Source: Dichetophora obliterata (Eukaryota; Arthropoda; Insecta; Diptera; Sciomyzidae). From it: 64,000 nucleotides of DNA. Under the pieces are notes generated by a model. It was not told where the DNA came from. It did not search any database and saw only the letters and a program-made list of their open reading frames with translations. Both the position numbers and the translations under genes were made by a program. Position 1 is the first letter of the stretch, and every line of letters begins with the position of its first letter. Below, piece by piece: positions 1 through 11,944 of the stretch. The DNA lies in NCBI GenBank assembly GCA_963920525.1, contig OY986439.1, positions 47,860,482-47,924,481 on the forward strand. The letters run 5' to 3'.

Positions 1-250
1 TCTTTTTCTTGATAAGCTCAGAATTAAGTGACGTTTGATTTCCAGGAAAGACATTTTTTTCACTGATAGACGCCAAATTTCCCGCTTACACCATTCGTTG
101 ATGCTGGTCGGTCTGCCACAATGATTAATTTCGCCATTGCTTTCGGGATTTTTCAGAATACTAGAAATGGCTTGCAATTTTCTTACCAACTTCATGTAAT
201 CCTCTTATCAATTCGCGCTCCTCCTTCGATAAATGTGTTCCACGAGGCAT
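1..250 (-). pseudogene. Tc3-like (Tc1/mariner) transposase, N-terminal fragment
   Basis: Read on the minus strand from an ATG at about 250, the sequence gives MPRGTHLSKEERELIRGLHE, which resembles the start of Tc3-type transposases (N-terminal DNA-binding helix-turn-helix). A frameshift near 190-200 moves the reading into a second frame with a GRPTSI motif followed by KREIWRL and an EIKRHL stretch, as expected for the second DNA-binding helix and linker. The rest, including the DDE catalytic domain, would lie outside the window. The frameshift makes it a dead copy. No terminal inverted repeat was identified upstream. The family call rests on recalled motif patterns; another Tc1/mariner lineage is possible. 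Confidence 0.6.
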
Positions 251-529
251 TCTAACCTAAAAACTGCATTTGGTGCAGATTTTATGTGTCACATTTGTAC
301 ACAATACTTTTACTTAAGAGTTCCTAACTAAAAAATAATTACTGCTTCAATTCATTTCACTTGCCTGAACTGCAATGCACATTAATCTATGTTTGCACAA
401 ATACTTATTTTCTAAGCAAATCAGAAAATATAACTATTATTTATTTAGATAAATAAAAAAAATAAACTGGCCATTTCAGCCATTTCATTTGGAAGGGCCT
501 TTGACCTAGCTTCTATTGATCATTTGTGT

Positions 530-800
530 TGTGCGTGTTATTAAATGTTTGATCACAAATGACCGAGAACTGGACCTACGTGTTTAATGCTGATTCCGAA
601 CGGCTTATGTTCTCAAGAAGCTTTACATGGCAATTTTTATTCTCTGAGGTTTGCCATTGTCTGCAGAGAGGTGACGACCGAACAGAAAAATTAATTCAAT
701 TGAAAAAACTTTCTGTCTGAGCTCGAATTGAACCCGGGCTACCGAGGTGCTTTAGCTTAGTGGCCACGCACTCTACCCACTAGGCTACGGCCGCCTATAC
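530..800 (-). mobile_element. tRNA-derived SINE
   Basis: On the minus strand the head (about 800 to 722) looks like a tRNA. It has an A-box-like TAGCCTAGTGGG at 776-787 and a B-box-like GGTTCAATTCG at about 724-734, spaced as in an internal Pol III promoter. The body (about 700 down to 530) contains GGCAAACCTCAGAG, GCCGTTCGGAATCAGC and GTAGGTCCAGTTCTCGG, which I recall from an abundant SINE of acalyptrate and other higher flies. The copy is diverged. It would be mobilised by LINE machinery in trans. The cloverleaf is imperfect, so I do not call a functional tRNA. Confidence 0.65.
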
Positions 801-1375
801 AAATTTACGTAAATTAATATTACTTTCACAAATATATATACTTAGAATGAAGATTAAAAAAAGAATTTTGCATAAGGAAAAGAACAGAAAACTATTGCAT
901 ACCTAAAACAATAAAACCGGTTTAAAAAGAGTGTCGATTGCAAAATACAAAAAAGCACATATAATTATTTCTCTGAGGTAGATATTTTTTCCTGTAATAT
1001 TTTCTCACATCATCGGTTTTTCGGCAAATTTCTAAAATTTTTTATAATGAATGATGAAAATGTACGTTTTCGCATATTTTTTATTAAACATTATACCAAA
1101 ATGGCCTATTTTTGACAATTCCGCTTAGAGTGAAAAAGGGGATAAAGGAACCAAATAGCGCACTGCCTTGTTGGAATCATAAACTGTTCACACTTTTTTA
1201 CACATTTAAGGCAGGCATAATAAGCCAACATACACCGATATCGATTGCCATCGACTGTATTCAATGTTTACATACCGACATAAAAAATGCCGCACTCTGT
1301 GTAATTTAATGAAAATGATAAAAAAATATTAAAAAATATATATAAAGGAAACGTGGAATCTTAATAAATTGAATT
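801..1375. other. AT-rich spacer, nothing recognised
   Basis: No coding region or repeat boundary could be recognised. The sequence is AT-rich, with short A and T runs. Confidence 0.5.
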
Positions 1376-1605
1376 ATTTATTTATTTATTCATTCGTTAA
1401 GCTTAATACAAGTTCATTAACTAAGAACTAAACTTATTCTAACATTGTTTATTTATTTATGTTTTTCCCTCTCTTTTCCTTGTTTTAGTGTTCGACAGGT
1501 ATCCAATTCGTGGTGGGTGTAATCCGCCCACTTGAATGACGTAATTTTAAGAACACGCCAAAAATGATATACGAGAAGAAAAGTAATAAAGGGAAATAAC
1601 AAAAA
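1376..1605 (-). mobile_element. LINE 3'-end fragment (same family as the 59-62 kb LINE)
   Basis: The block at 1440-1600 matches the 3' untranslated region of the LINE at 59.1-59.2 kb. Shared features in the same order are a CCTTGTTTTAGTGTTC-like stretch, GTAATCCGCCCAC and GAACACGCCAAAAA. Below it are AATAAATAAATAAATAA-type tails (plus-strand TTTATTTATTTATT at 1376-1392). It is therefore an extreme 5'-truncated copy, 3' end at low coordinate, with no coding sequence left. Confidence 0.65.
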
Positions 1606-2169
1606 TTAACAGGGAATATCAATAATTACACTACTCCACAAAATGAAAAAATGTTTGCACTATTCAATTTGAAAACCATTTCTAATGTATTTTGGGCTGC
1701 TAGTTCCAAAAATTTTAACTATTTTAAAATCTACGGAGCCGTTTTCGAGAAAATTACATTTTGAAATTTTTCGGTTTTTACAAAATATAATCCAGCCTTA
1801 GTGACCTTAACTCGTGTCCTTTTAAACCAATTTGAGTGTTAGTCTTACTAAATGAAGAAGCAAGGTTATGCGCATTTATCTCTCATAAAGGAAATTAAGA
1901 TTGGACAGGTATCTTTGGCGCATTTAAAAAAAACGTTGCATGCAGCCCATGTAGCCCATGTAGCGAAGAAAGTAAAGAAAATCTCGAATTAGCTTCGCAT
2001 TACAATATGTTGCAAAAATATATATTCATGTTTTGTATTTTATTGGAATTGTCTGAATCATTGCGCTCATTTAGCATTGCATTTAAAATAGATTAGACGA
2101 AAACTGAATTTTTTGCAAACATTTAATAAATTTTCCTAATTTTCGTTAAATTTTGAAAATAAGCCATTT
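1606..2169. other. AT-rich spacer, nothing recognised
   Basis: No gene or family-level match was seen. A short CATGTAGCCCATGTAGC duplication occurs at about 1947-1965. Confidence 0.4.
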
Positions 2170-2916
2170 TATGAAAAAACGATGTTATTACACAGTACGA
2201 CAAAATCAAATTTTTTTGAGTACACATTAGAAATGTTAACAGAATATAAAAAAAAGCCTTAAAATAAAGAAATACGTGTATCGGCGTTTTGCTGTAGCAC
2301 GTCAGAATTTTGAGTAAATCGATTTTTAAGTTTCGAAGGACCGTGGAGGTTCACTTGTAATGTAATCTATACTATTATATAAAAGGAGACTCACGAATTT
2401 GATCCAGAATAAGCTCGGTAACTGCTGAACCGATTTTGATATTTCTTTTTTTATTCGATTCCTATGATAATATAGATTGTTATAGCTTACCAAGGTTTTC
2501 GAAAAATGTATTCTTTAATTATTTCAAAAGCACGCATTTTATTTGATCGAGACCGACTTTCCTCTATTTGTCGAGAGAGTTTCTCTCAATATAACACGAC
2601 AGCCATGTTGTGTAGTTAAGCTGAATTCACTGATAACCTTCAACATGTTTTTGTGTTATTTAAAATAATGTTAATCAAGTTGAGAGCGTGCAGAAATTTT
2701 TCTCTCTGAACGAAAACTTCATATGAAAAAAACTTTCAAAACATTCTGAGTGATCAGTGAATCCAGCTTTACTTTCAGGGAGATTCTTGCTTTCATACAG
2801 TGTTAATTAATTTTCTTTGTTAATGTCTTGAGGGGAGTTGCCAGAATTTAGTTATCAGCATTAATTATGTTTTGCAGCCTTGCCAGCCAGCTTTTCCCCA
2901 CTTGAGATTGTGTTAG

Positions 2917-3600
2917 TCTATCTATACGAATATATAAAAGCATTGTGACACTGCACGGATGTTTGACAATCACGGAAGAACCACTGAACCGATTAACACG
3001 ATGTAAGTATCAAACGATTTGTTATTTCAACTTTATCGTAATATGCTACGTTAGATTTGCCACGTCTACTTTTTATGCCCACTTTTTGCAAAAAATGCTA
3101 TATTTCAGACGATTTTGGTCGTATGAAACTAGAATTTGGTAATCTTTTTACTTTCGCTAACTTTACTAAAAATGGGCATGACCCATTTTAGTTAAGTCCA
3201 CTTTTCGGGGGATAAGCTTGGACTAAGGCAAAGCGCACTAGGTTTAAGCTCAATTGAGCTGAAATTCTGGCTTTCTATTGTTTCGAGTATGAGATGGTTT
3301 AAGTGAAAAAAATTTGCCACACCCCCATTACCGCCCAGAATTAATCAAAAATGTTATATTTCAAACAGTTTTGGTTGTATTAGACTAAAATTTGTTAATT
3401 TAGTTCATACGGCTACTTTCGGCAACTGTACTAAAAATGGCGAATACATAAATTTTTTTTTCGAACAGCACGAAAATTCGTATATAGCAGTAAGGTGGTC
3501 TGCGGCAGGACAGCGTCTGCCGGGCAATACTATACATCAATAAGAATGCTATAGATATCAGAAAATGCTGATCGTCATGCATTGACGTTTAAAAAGGAAA
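2917..3600 (+). mobile_element. Helitron/DINE-like repeat copy
   Basis: The block begins TCTATCTATACGAATATATAAA and is collinear with the larger copy at 23.08-23.5 kb. Shared landmarks are a ...GAACCGATT motif (2985), a TTTTGGTCGTATGAAA block (3110), a CAATTGAGCTGAAATT block, GAGTATGAGATGGTTTAAG (3290) and CCACACCCCCATTACC. An upstream segment at 2366-2440 has a similar TCTATACTATTATATAAA start and a GCTGAACCGATTT motif and may be a second fragment. No coding capacity is present. The Helitron label rests on the 5' TC start and on the CTAG end of the related copy. Confidence 0.5.
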
Positions 3601-4284
3601 CGTCTAGCATCTGTTTTGTTCGAAGGTTAATTTACACTTTTACAAGTTCACAAAACGAACCTAAAAAATTCATTGAATTGGGTCAGGACAAATTATACTA
3701 TAACTATAACTTTAACTATGAATATATAGATAAGGAAATAGATTAAAACATAGATTTATGTATATAACTTTGGAATAGTTTGAAATATTTGAATTATTTT
3801 TCACATAATTATTTTTTAAGCTATATGAAAATTTTTTCACATAAATTAGTTTCTAAGCTGTAAAACATTGCAAAAAATATAACAACATTTTAAGCAAATT
3901 AGTTTTCATCAAAAAATCATAGGAGGGGTAGGTGTCCATGATTTTTAATGATAGAAACTGTTTGTGTCAAAATAGAACAATTTTTGCGGGTAAATTATGT
4001 TATATGAAAGAATAAGGAAAATGAAAATTTAAAAAAAAAATTAAAACTAAAAAAATATGTACAACAAAAGCAACTCTTGGGCTATTGTTTAGTATAAGTT
4101 GGATATTTTAGAGGTTTTTTGAAAACAATATAAAACATTGCATTGGTGAGGTAACGGTAAACCTTTTCTCATTTTCCCAATTTACTTAATTGAACTTTCA
4201 AACAAAGAAAATTGGATGAAAATCGATTTGTAAATTGCGGAAATGTTTGCTTGCTAATTCAAAACATGAAATTTCAATAGTTTT

Positions 4285-4545
4285 CTGAGGCTTATGAGTT
4301 ATACTGAGAAAATCTATAGTTTTGAGATATCGCAAGAATTTTAATGTCACAATAACAGGGTTTTTTTAAACATACCTAATATCCGTACAAAATATTTCCG
4401 AAAAGAAAAGAAAATTACAGTTAGTTTTATTAATCAACGACTGTCTATACAAGAATGCATTGATATGCATTGAGAAAGTCTATAGTTTTTGAGATATCGC
4501 CAAAAGTTTGATGTCATGATAACGGTTTTTTTTAAATTTAAGAAG
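4285..4545. repeat. Imperfect direct duplication, about 170-180 bp apart
   Basis: AAAATCTATAGTTTTGAGATATCGC at about 4310 recurs as AAGTCTATAGTTTTTGAGATATCGCC at about 4475. Both are followed by an AATGTCA / GATGTCA(C/T)AATAAC stretch and a T run. Two diverged tandem units. Confidence 0.55.
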
Positions 4546-4710
4546 AATTGTTGTTTGGCCGAAGCCCAATAACAACAATTAATAACTAAAGAAGGCCGAG
4601 TAACTACAACAATTTTAGAAGAATATATTTATGTTCAGAATATATGTAAAAAATTACATTTTTGATTACAAATCTAAAAAATTATTTACCGAAATTTTAT
4701 TAAAAAAACA

Positions 4711-4945
4711 ATTTTTTCTCCTCTAGATTGCGCTTTAATTTTCATGTAAATTTAAAAAATAACCAAAAATGTACGAAATTCATTAAAAATATCGCTAAAT
4801 CAAGCGGTTCCCAGCTAGCGAACCACACTCTACTTTGGTTATCGGATTTCAAATAAACAACATTGTATTTTTAATGAATTTCGTACATTTTTTGGTTATT
4901 TTTTATTTTTATATGAAAAATAAAGCACCATCTAGTGGAAAAAGA
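4711..4945. repeat. Hairpin with about 80-bp arms
   Basis: The left arm (about 4711-4791) and right arm (about 4866-4945) are near-perfect inverted copies centred on TAACCAAAAA-TGTACGAAATTCATTAAAAAT. The arms reach outward to CTAGATTGCGCTTTA and CTAGATGGTGCTTTA. The loop is about 75 bp. The size fits a MITE or a remnant of one. No clear target duplication was seen. Confidence 0.65.
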
Positions 4946-5384
4946 ATTATTTTTTTATAAAAAAAATTCAAATTTTTCAAAACTGGCTCAAACATTAAAA
5001 TCGGTTTACCCATTATGTTTTTATATAACTTTTAATAATAGTATTATATTACAAGTGAACCTCCACGGTCCTTTGAAGCTTAAAAATCGATTTTCTCAAA
5101 ATTCTGACGTGCTACAGCAAAACGCCGAGACACGTATTTTTTATTTTAGGCCTATTTTTATATTCTGTTAACATTTCTCATGTGTACCAACCACTGTCGA
5201 ACTGTGTTATTCATGCCGGAAGATGGACATAGAATAAATCTCAGACATCGTTCAAATTGTTGCTTCTTCTTCGATGTGTGTCGGAACCAACAATGGTCAC
5301 CCATAAAATGTAGTGTCCATTAAGGGAGCCCATTAAGGTGCCTCATACTTCATAAAAAAATTTGATCGGGTCTGTTCTTCAAAA

Positions 5385-6735
5385 TAAACCTTGGCTTATG
5401 TTATGATGATTCCCGAAATATTTCAACTCTAGAGTTAGCCATCCGTCAGCTGGAATGGTTTGAAATAGCCTCTAAAATCCAAATTTTTTTTTAATATGTT
5501 GGGTGGTGCAATAGTTTTAAAAAAATAAACTGTCAGAAATTATTAACCGAAAAAAGCGCTTCCAATCTGCATTAAAAAATTATTAATGTTTGCAATCGTA
5601 TTAAAAATAATGCTGCTTATCATGCAAGTTTTTGATATTTTATTTTCATACAAAAACTTTCAAATTTAAAATAACTTCATAATTTTAATTTTTTTTTTTT
5701 TTAATTTCTTACCATATTTTTTTCAGGTGTTTATTTGATTATTAATATTTTAGTTTAAATAATAACTTATAATATAATAATATAATAATAACTATCATAT
5801 CCTAATTTCATCATCAATTTATGCAATTCTGGCCAGGAATAAATGCAAGCATTCAAAAACCTTCTCACGATATCTTGAAAGTGAGGATCACAATAGAAAT
5901 AAAAAAGTGTTTTGAATTTTTTATCCGAATTTGTTTGGTTGATTATTTAAATGCTAGAAACTGTATATACCTTCATAAAATAATACATAGTAAAACTCCT
6001 TATTACCTATATGAAAAACTACAGTTCAGTTTGTCTAGAAGATGCAAGATACTTATAGTTCCAAGACATGGCTCTCTAACTTCTTCCAATCTTTTTTTCA
6101 TTAATGCCATAAGACTGTGGAATGCGTTACCACGTAACTAAAGAGAAATCGAACGAGCGAAAAATTTTTGGCAATCTATTTTAACTCACTTCTCAACTTC
6201 TTAACTTCTTCAACTTAATTTATTTTTCTATCCTTTCTCTTTTTTCTTTACATATTCTTATTTTTCATTCATTATATTATTCATCATATTATTATTCTTA
6301 TATTTATTGATACAAGATTTTTTATTTTGATTTTATTATTATTAATCTCTTAATCATTATCTAATGTAATTCATTATCTTATTTATAGTCACTGTTATTA
6401 ATTTGTTGTTATATATAAACAATTTCTTTATTATCTTAACTTATTTATAGGTATTTTTACTTGTTGTACTGTAAAAGAACTTAGTTCTTATTTGTACTAA
6501 TGTCTTATAAATAAATACAAATAAATAAATAAAATGTAAAAATTTTAAATTTGTTGATGCAGATTGGAAGAACTTTTTCACAACTATTATATTTTTTTAA
6601 ACTACAATATTTTTACAAAAATCTCAAATTTTGGAGGTTGTTTCAAACCATTCCAGCTCGCGAATAGCTATCGTAAGTGCCGAAATATTTGGAGGAATTA
6701 TCATTATATAAACCAGTAATTATTTTAAGGAGTTA
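5385..6735. repeat. Inverted-repeat element enclosing a LINE fragment
   Basis: The left arm (about 5385-5580) and right arm (about 6550-6735) are inverted copies. The reverse complement of the right arm reads ATGATAATTCC...AGCTGGAATGGTTTGAAA...CTTCCAATCTGCAT, in the order found on the left. The loop carries a LINE 3' end (5.82-6.53 kb). Just outside the left arm a TTAAGGTGCCTC motif (about 5333) resembles the TTAAGGTGGCC terminus of the large element at 39 kb. The outer right terminus is not clear. Confidence 0.65.
5821..6530 (+). pseudogene. LINE ORF2 C-terminus plus 3' tail
   Basis: A 106-codon open frame (5821-6141) has the pattern seen at the extreme C-terminus of jockey/CR1-type LINE reverse transcriptases: DYLNARNCIYLHKII, then LYEKL, RCKILIVPRHG, and AIRLWNALPRN before the stop. 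The downstream 390 bp is AT-rich 3' UTR and ends in an AAATAAATAAATAAAA tail near 6530, as expected for target-primed insertion on the plus strand. The RT palm and endonuclease are absent, so it is a 5'-truncated dead copy. It lies inside the inverted repeat described for 5.4-6.7 kb. Confidence 0.65.
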
Positions 6736-9195
6736 AGAAGGTCATTTCGGAGTCGAAAACTGCTCAGATGAAAATCGAATTCGCTGATAAAATTGTTGGT
6801 TACACGAAGCATCCTGGTGACAGGCATCCATAGTCGGTGCGGTGAAAGTTGAGGTCGAAGAGATTAATAGACATAAGGTTTCGTGGGTTGGTATTAAAGG
6901 ATATTTATTGGAGTTGTGCTAGGCAGTTTATAGTTTCGCATACAAGTTGATAAATGAAGAGCACATCGGTAACTTCCCTTCGTTTTGCAAGAGTTTGCAT
7001 GTTAATCAACTTCAGGTGGTCTGCATAAGGATGTAAGTTGAAACTGTCAGAACCGAGAAGGCAGCGAAGTGAAAACCGAATGAGTCTTCGTTGAACGGCT
7101 TCGATTAAACAGAATGAATGTTGTAGATAGGAGACCAAACCTGGCTTGTATATTCGAGGATGGGTCTAACAAAGGTAAGGTAGATAGATTTAGTAACGTA
7201 AGGATCGGAGAACTTTCTGAACCAGTGTTTCACGAAACCCAGTGCAGAGTTGGCTCTACTAATGATATTATCAATATAAGACCTATAGCAAAGTTCCTTG
7301 TCACATATTACACCTAAGTCCCGTAAATAGCTTACAGGATGAACTGGCTTGCCGAGTAAGTAATAAGTTCTCGGGTGAACTGGAGACGATTGCGTGAATA
7401 TGTAATTGCTTGACATTTACTGACGTTGAGCTCAAGAAGATTTTTGTTGACACCAAGTGGAAAAACTAACCAGATCATCTTGAAGATCATCAAGAATCGG
7501 CGTTGGTTTGTATTCGCCTATAGATTATTATATCATCAGCATACACAGAGAGATTGGATTCTTTGATGATTCCATCTACATCAGAGATTGCTAAGACGAA
7601 CAACAAAGAACCAAGATGACTACCTTGTGGGATTCCAGAGGAAGCTGTAAAAGACTCTGAATTGGAAAATCTAAAGATGACATTGTAACGACGTTCTTCG
7701 AGATATGATTTAATCTATGATATAAACAGTGATGGAAAACCAAAGGCTTTAAGCTTGAAAAGGATGTTAGTGTGTGATATTTTGTCGAACTCTTTACTAA
7801 AGTTGGCAGAAACTACATCAACCCGCTTTCCAACGAGCATAAAGTGTTTGAAACAAATTCTGTAAAATTAGTGGCAGTCGATCTTCCGTTGAGGAAGCCG
7901 TGTTGACAATGAGCAAAAATATATTTGCAACGGAAAAAAAGAATGCCATAGATTATACTTTCAAAAATTTTGTGAGTAAATGACAGTTTTGCAATAGTTC
8001 TGTAATTGGAAATATCATTTCTAGGTTATTTTTTATGCAGTGGTATTATGTACAAACTCTTTATAACTTAGAAAAAACTGAGTTCGAAATAGAAAGTTTA
8101 CAAAGAGAAAATTGGGGATGAGCCAACAAGTTCGCGAATTTTTTGATATGAATATCAGGCAAACCATCGAGTTTTGAATAATCGTCCTTTAAATTATTTA
8201 TTTTTCCTAACACATCAGCAAGTGTAAAATCAACAGAAGTAAGCGACGTTTGAGGACAGTTCTTTAACAAAGAAAAATATTCGTAGTCTAGTTCATCATT
8301 ATGATTTGTGTATGACTGACTGAAAAAATTTGCAAATAGGTTTGCAAGTATTTCCGGGTTGTCTGAGGAGATGTCCGAAAAAGTAAGGGTAGATGGGTAG
8401 TTGTCAGATTTTCTTTTGATATTGATGAACTTGTATAAGCTTTTAGGATCTGACACAATTTAGTTTTAATATGAGCAAGATAAGACTCGTAAAGCCTTTC
8501 ACAGGGTACGGGAAAAAGGTTATAGGCGAGAAGATAATTTGTGAGATCAAGAGAAGAACGAGATATTAAATATGCTTGGCAAAGTTTGTTTCTCTTATTA
8601 GGGAGTACACGTAATTGCTTATTGTAGGTAAGTTTTTCTGCCTGGTGAAGGGTACAGATTGTATGAAGCAGTCGAAAATTATGTCGTAAAAGTGAGTAAC
8701 TGCAATATCATTTATGAGCGTTACCGAAAAAATGTTAGTACTCGATTCTACTGAACAAAATTTCAAATTTTACAAAATCAGTTTTCCGAAAGTTGAAGCT
8801 GTACGAGTGCTCGAAGTGTTTATTTTTGATATTAATGTTTTAAGATAAGGTAAGGGATAGTGGTGGATGGTACTGACCGAGTGTTGAAAGAAGATGGCTA
8901 CTTGCGGAGACTACATATTTATCTGAATCCGAAGAAAAAACTAGGTCTAGTTTTCCACCTAAATTGTTAGTAACTCCGCTCAACTAGTAAAGCCGTAGTC
9001 TTAAATACCGCTAGTAAGCAGAATTTATTTTTCAGAAGTAAGATTAGAAGAAAAATAGTAGGATTCATCATCAGAGAGGACCCATTGAAAGTTGGGAAGA
9101 TTAAAATCCCCAGAAATATAACGGTGTCTGTTCGGGTAGCGAACGATCGTGGATGGATTGGCGGCAAAAGAGAACAAATGGGTTAGATTGGGTGG
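6720..9195 (-). pseudogene. CR1-like LINE, decayed endonuclease and reverse transcriptase
   Basis: Reading down the minus strand, a broken open reading frame can be followed. GDFNLPNFQW near 9110 is typical of the APE-type endonuclease, followed by GKLDLVFSS near 8950. A linker (8061-8456) has SLYKFINIKRKSDNYPS and ILANLFANFF, which precede the RT in this group. The RT thumb lies at 7105-7416 (LGVICDKELCYRSYID, SALGFVKHW, VRPILEYTSQVW), and the C-terminus at 6905-7138 (AVQRRLIRFSLR). The palm region near 7.6 kb is recognisable only through frameshifts, such as the antisense of GVPQG-like and ADD-like codons around 7530-7640. Many stops and indels make it inactive. The clade (CR1 versus jockey) was judged by motif style only. 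Confidence 0.75.
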
Positions 9196-9797
9196 GTAAC
9201 AAATTGTATTTTATTATATATTTTGGTTTTAATGGGTTTTAATACTCAACGTGTGTTGCTAGTTTAAACCGGGTTTATTATGTTGAGTTGGTCTTGATGT
9301 TCCTTGGTGATTTTTTCTCGGTTATGTCTCTGGTTTCCGTAAAGGTGGGTGGTAGAGTAGTGTGCTTACAATTTCCGTTCATTTGGTATTGTTTACTGTA
9401 GCAGCTGTTGTTTAGCTGAATTTGTTGATTGTTGTGGCTCGTTGCAATACTTGCTGGTTTGTTACTTTGATATCTTCGTATTCTTTTGAGGATTGTTGAT
9501 CTTCTTTCAGCTAACTTGAGTGAGTGGGTTCAAGAACGATGTGTAGCGTCTTGAATTCTGCAAATCGAATAAACAAAAGACGCTGGCGCAACGCTGATAT
9601 TGCCGAATGCAAACGTCAGCGGTCGTGCGAGTTGGGTGAGAGGACGTGTTTAATATTGGGTTACGTTTGGCATAAACAGTGTCAAATGGATCCATAAGAG
9701 CTAAAAGTGAATCTATTGCGTCTACTGATTCGAAACTTATGCGTTATGTTTTTTTTTATATTCATTAAAAAATCGAATGATATTAAAGATAACATAG
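9196..9797. other. Spacer, possible further LINE sequence
   Basis: A GT-rich stretch with a short minus-strand open frame at 9507-9695 that I do not recognise. It could be the 5' part of the LINE or an unrelated insertion. Confidence 0.3.
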
Positions 9798-10747
9798 ATG
9801 GGCACTTTGCAGTACCAGTAAAATTGCAGTAAAAATAAATTTTTACTGATAATGAAATTCAATTTGCATTACCAGTAAAATTTTACTGATTACTGAAAAA
9901 AATTGCAGTAAAAATAAATTTTTACTGATTACTGGGAAAAAATTGCAGTACAAATAAATTTTAACTGATAATGAAATTTAATTTGCATTACCAGTAAATT
10001 TTTACTGATTACTGAAAAAAATTGCAGTAAAAATAAATTTTTACTGATTACTGAAAAAAATTGCAGTAAAAATAAATTTTTACTGATTACTGAAAAAAAT
10101 TGCAGTAAAAATAAATTTTTACTGATTACTGAAAAAATTGCAGTAAAAATTTATTTTTGCAATTTTGTTCAGTAATCAGTAAAAATTAATTTTTACTGCA
10201 TTACTAAAAAAAATTGCAGTAAAAATAAATTTTTACTGATTACTGAAAATATTGCAGTAAAAATTTATTTTTGCAATTTTATTCAGTAAGCAGTAAAAAA
10301 TTATTTTTACTGCAATTTTTTTCAGTAATCAGTAAAAATTTATTTTTACTGCAATTTTTTTCAGTAATCAGTAAAAATTTATTTTTACTGCATTTTTTTT
10401 CAGTAATCAGTAAAAATTTATTTTTACTGCAAATTTTTTCAGTAATCAGTAAAAATTTACTGGTAATGCAAATTAAATTTCATTATCAGTAAAAATTTAT
10501 TTTTACTGCAATTTTTTCCAGTAATCAGTAAAAATTTACTGGTAATGCAAATTGAATTTCATTATCAGTAAAAATTTATTTGTACTGCAATTTTTTCACA
10601 GTAATCAGTAAAAATTTATTTTTACTGCAATTTTCTCCAGTAATCAGTAAAAATTTACTGGTAATGCAAATTGAATTTCATTATCAGTAAAAGTTTACTG
10701 AATACTGCTTCTAGTAATGCAGTAAATATTTACTGCAGCATGCCCAT
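9798..10747. mobile_element. Foldback-like element with tandem repeats in its arms
   Basis: The ends are ATGGGCACTTTGCAGTA (9798) and its counterpart TACTGCAGCATGCCCAT (ending 10747). Between them the left half is a tandem array of a ~38-40-bp unit (GCAGTAAAAATAAATTT plus TTACTGATTACTGAAAAA). The right half is the same unit in opposite orientation, so the whole ~950 bp can fold on itself. A second motif, TTACCAGTAAA...AATGAAATT, alternates with the main unit and is also mirrored. Inverted arms made of short tandem repeats are the hallmark of Drosophila Foldback (FB)/Galileo-type elements. No transposase is encoded and no clear target duplication was found. Confidence 0.75.
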
Positions 10748-11944
10748 GTATGAAAGATAATTATAGAAAAACACCCTACACTTTCTCCAAAAATGACTGC
10801 TAAAAATATGTAAAAAAGACAAAAAAATAGAAATAAATTTTTAAAAAAAAGTTAAAGATAAATATCGTATTGAATCATAATTAATATTTAGAGCTATAAC
10901 CTTAAATTGTATTGGGCTATAAAAAATTATAGAAATTGAACTATCGAAAAATTCCTCTAGTTAAGACTTTTTGTAAGACCCGCTTGATGCAATTTTGTCA
11001 TATTTATTTGTTCAGCAAAGTTATTGGCCAGATGCAAAGAATTAACTTTGTTGAAGAAACTAAAATAAAAAATTCTAATGGTTCAAGAATTATCAAAATG
11101 AAAGTGAGTGTATATCTTGAGTAATTTTTGATTCTAATCTGCAAATCTTTGAAAAAAATTTTGCACTAAAGTGTTAGGTAAAGTGGCAAAACGAATATCA
11201 CTACGAGATTCCTCATACCAATATTAAGTGAAAAACGTTGAAATTATCAAATACAGGGAAAAAAAGGTAAAAAAAAACGTACAGTGTTACAATTACACTA
11301 GAATCAGTGGTGCCGTAACTTCCCGAGACTTATCAAAATAGCAAAAACACCATTTTTGCGCCCATTGACATAACTTGTAAAATTAAATACGCATAATTGA
11401 ACAGTTTTGACTCAAAGAGATGTGATATGCCGAACTACAAATTTGAATAAATCTTTAAATTTTTCAGAACAAGTAGTTTTTTGACGAGTTTTTATCCAAA
11501 ATTAAAATGCGGTTCACAATACCCCAGTCTCCCCAATTAAAAATTCGTTTTATTTTGTTGCATCATTTTTTTATTTTTTTAAGGCCAATTCAAACTCTTT
11601 CCTTGTTACAAATATATATATCATCATTACTCTATAAAAGTTTAACTATTCATGGAGAATGTGAGATAAGTTTTAACCCCGTTTTGGGCTTTTACAGAAC
11701 AGAGAACAGAGATAAAAGAAGTATTTCATGCTTCTAATTGATGGAAAGATGACATAGTCTGCTTCTCTTTTGATTCGTAGGTTCCAAAAAGAAATCGATT
11801 ATATTAATATGCAACGGCAATGGTTCTCCCTAATTGTAATCCCCACAGTCAAATTATACTATTATTCGACGAATACCTTTATGTGTAAAAGATTCAACAT
11901 CAATTCCAGAAACATTTATGGCTTATGAGGTTTTGTGAGCGCCG
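10748..11944. other. AT-rich spacer, nothing recognised
   Basis: No gene or repeat boundary is supported. Short open frames here have no recognisable motif. Confidence 0.45.

Larger units (their letters stand above)
2170..5215. repeat. Long-range inverted repeat, possible foldback element
   Basis: The left arm (about 2170-2365) and right arm (about 5046-5215) are inverted copies. Both carry GAAATGTTAACAGAATATAAA, then CGGCGTTTTGCTGTAGCACG, GTCAGAATTTTGAG and GGACCGTGGAGGTTCACTTG in the same order once the right arm is reverse-complemented. Weaker similarity extends outward to a CACAGT(A/T)CGACA motif on each side. The 2.7-kb interior holds Helitron-like sequence (2.37-3.6 kb), a tandem duplication (4.29-4.55 kb) and a second hairpin (4.71-4.95 kb). 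No target duplication was identified. Confidence 0.6.

Noticed and set aside
722..800. A functional tRNA gene on the minus strand
   Set aside because: A- and B-box-like motifs are present, but the cloverleaf is imperfect and the sequence continues into a SINE body.
10271..10492. An open frame with repeated FFSVISKNLFLLQ-like units
   Set aside because: It is a by-product of the foldback minisatellite unit, with no codon-level conservation to suggest a protein.
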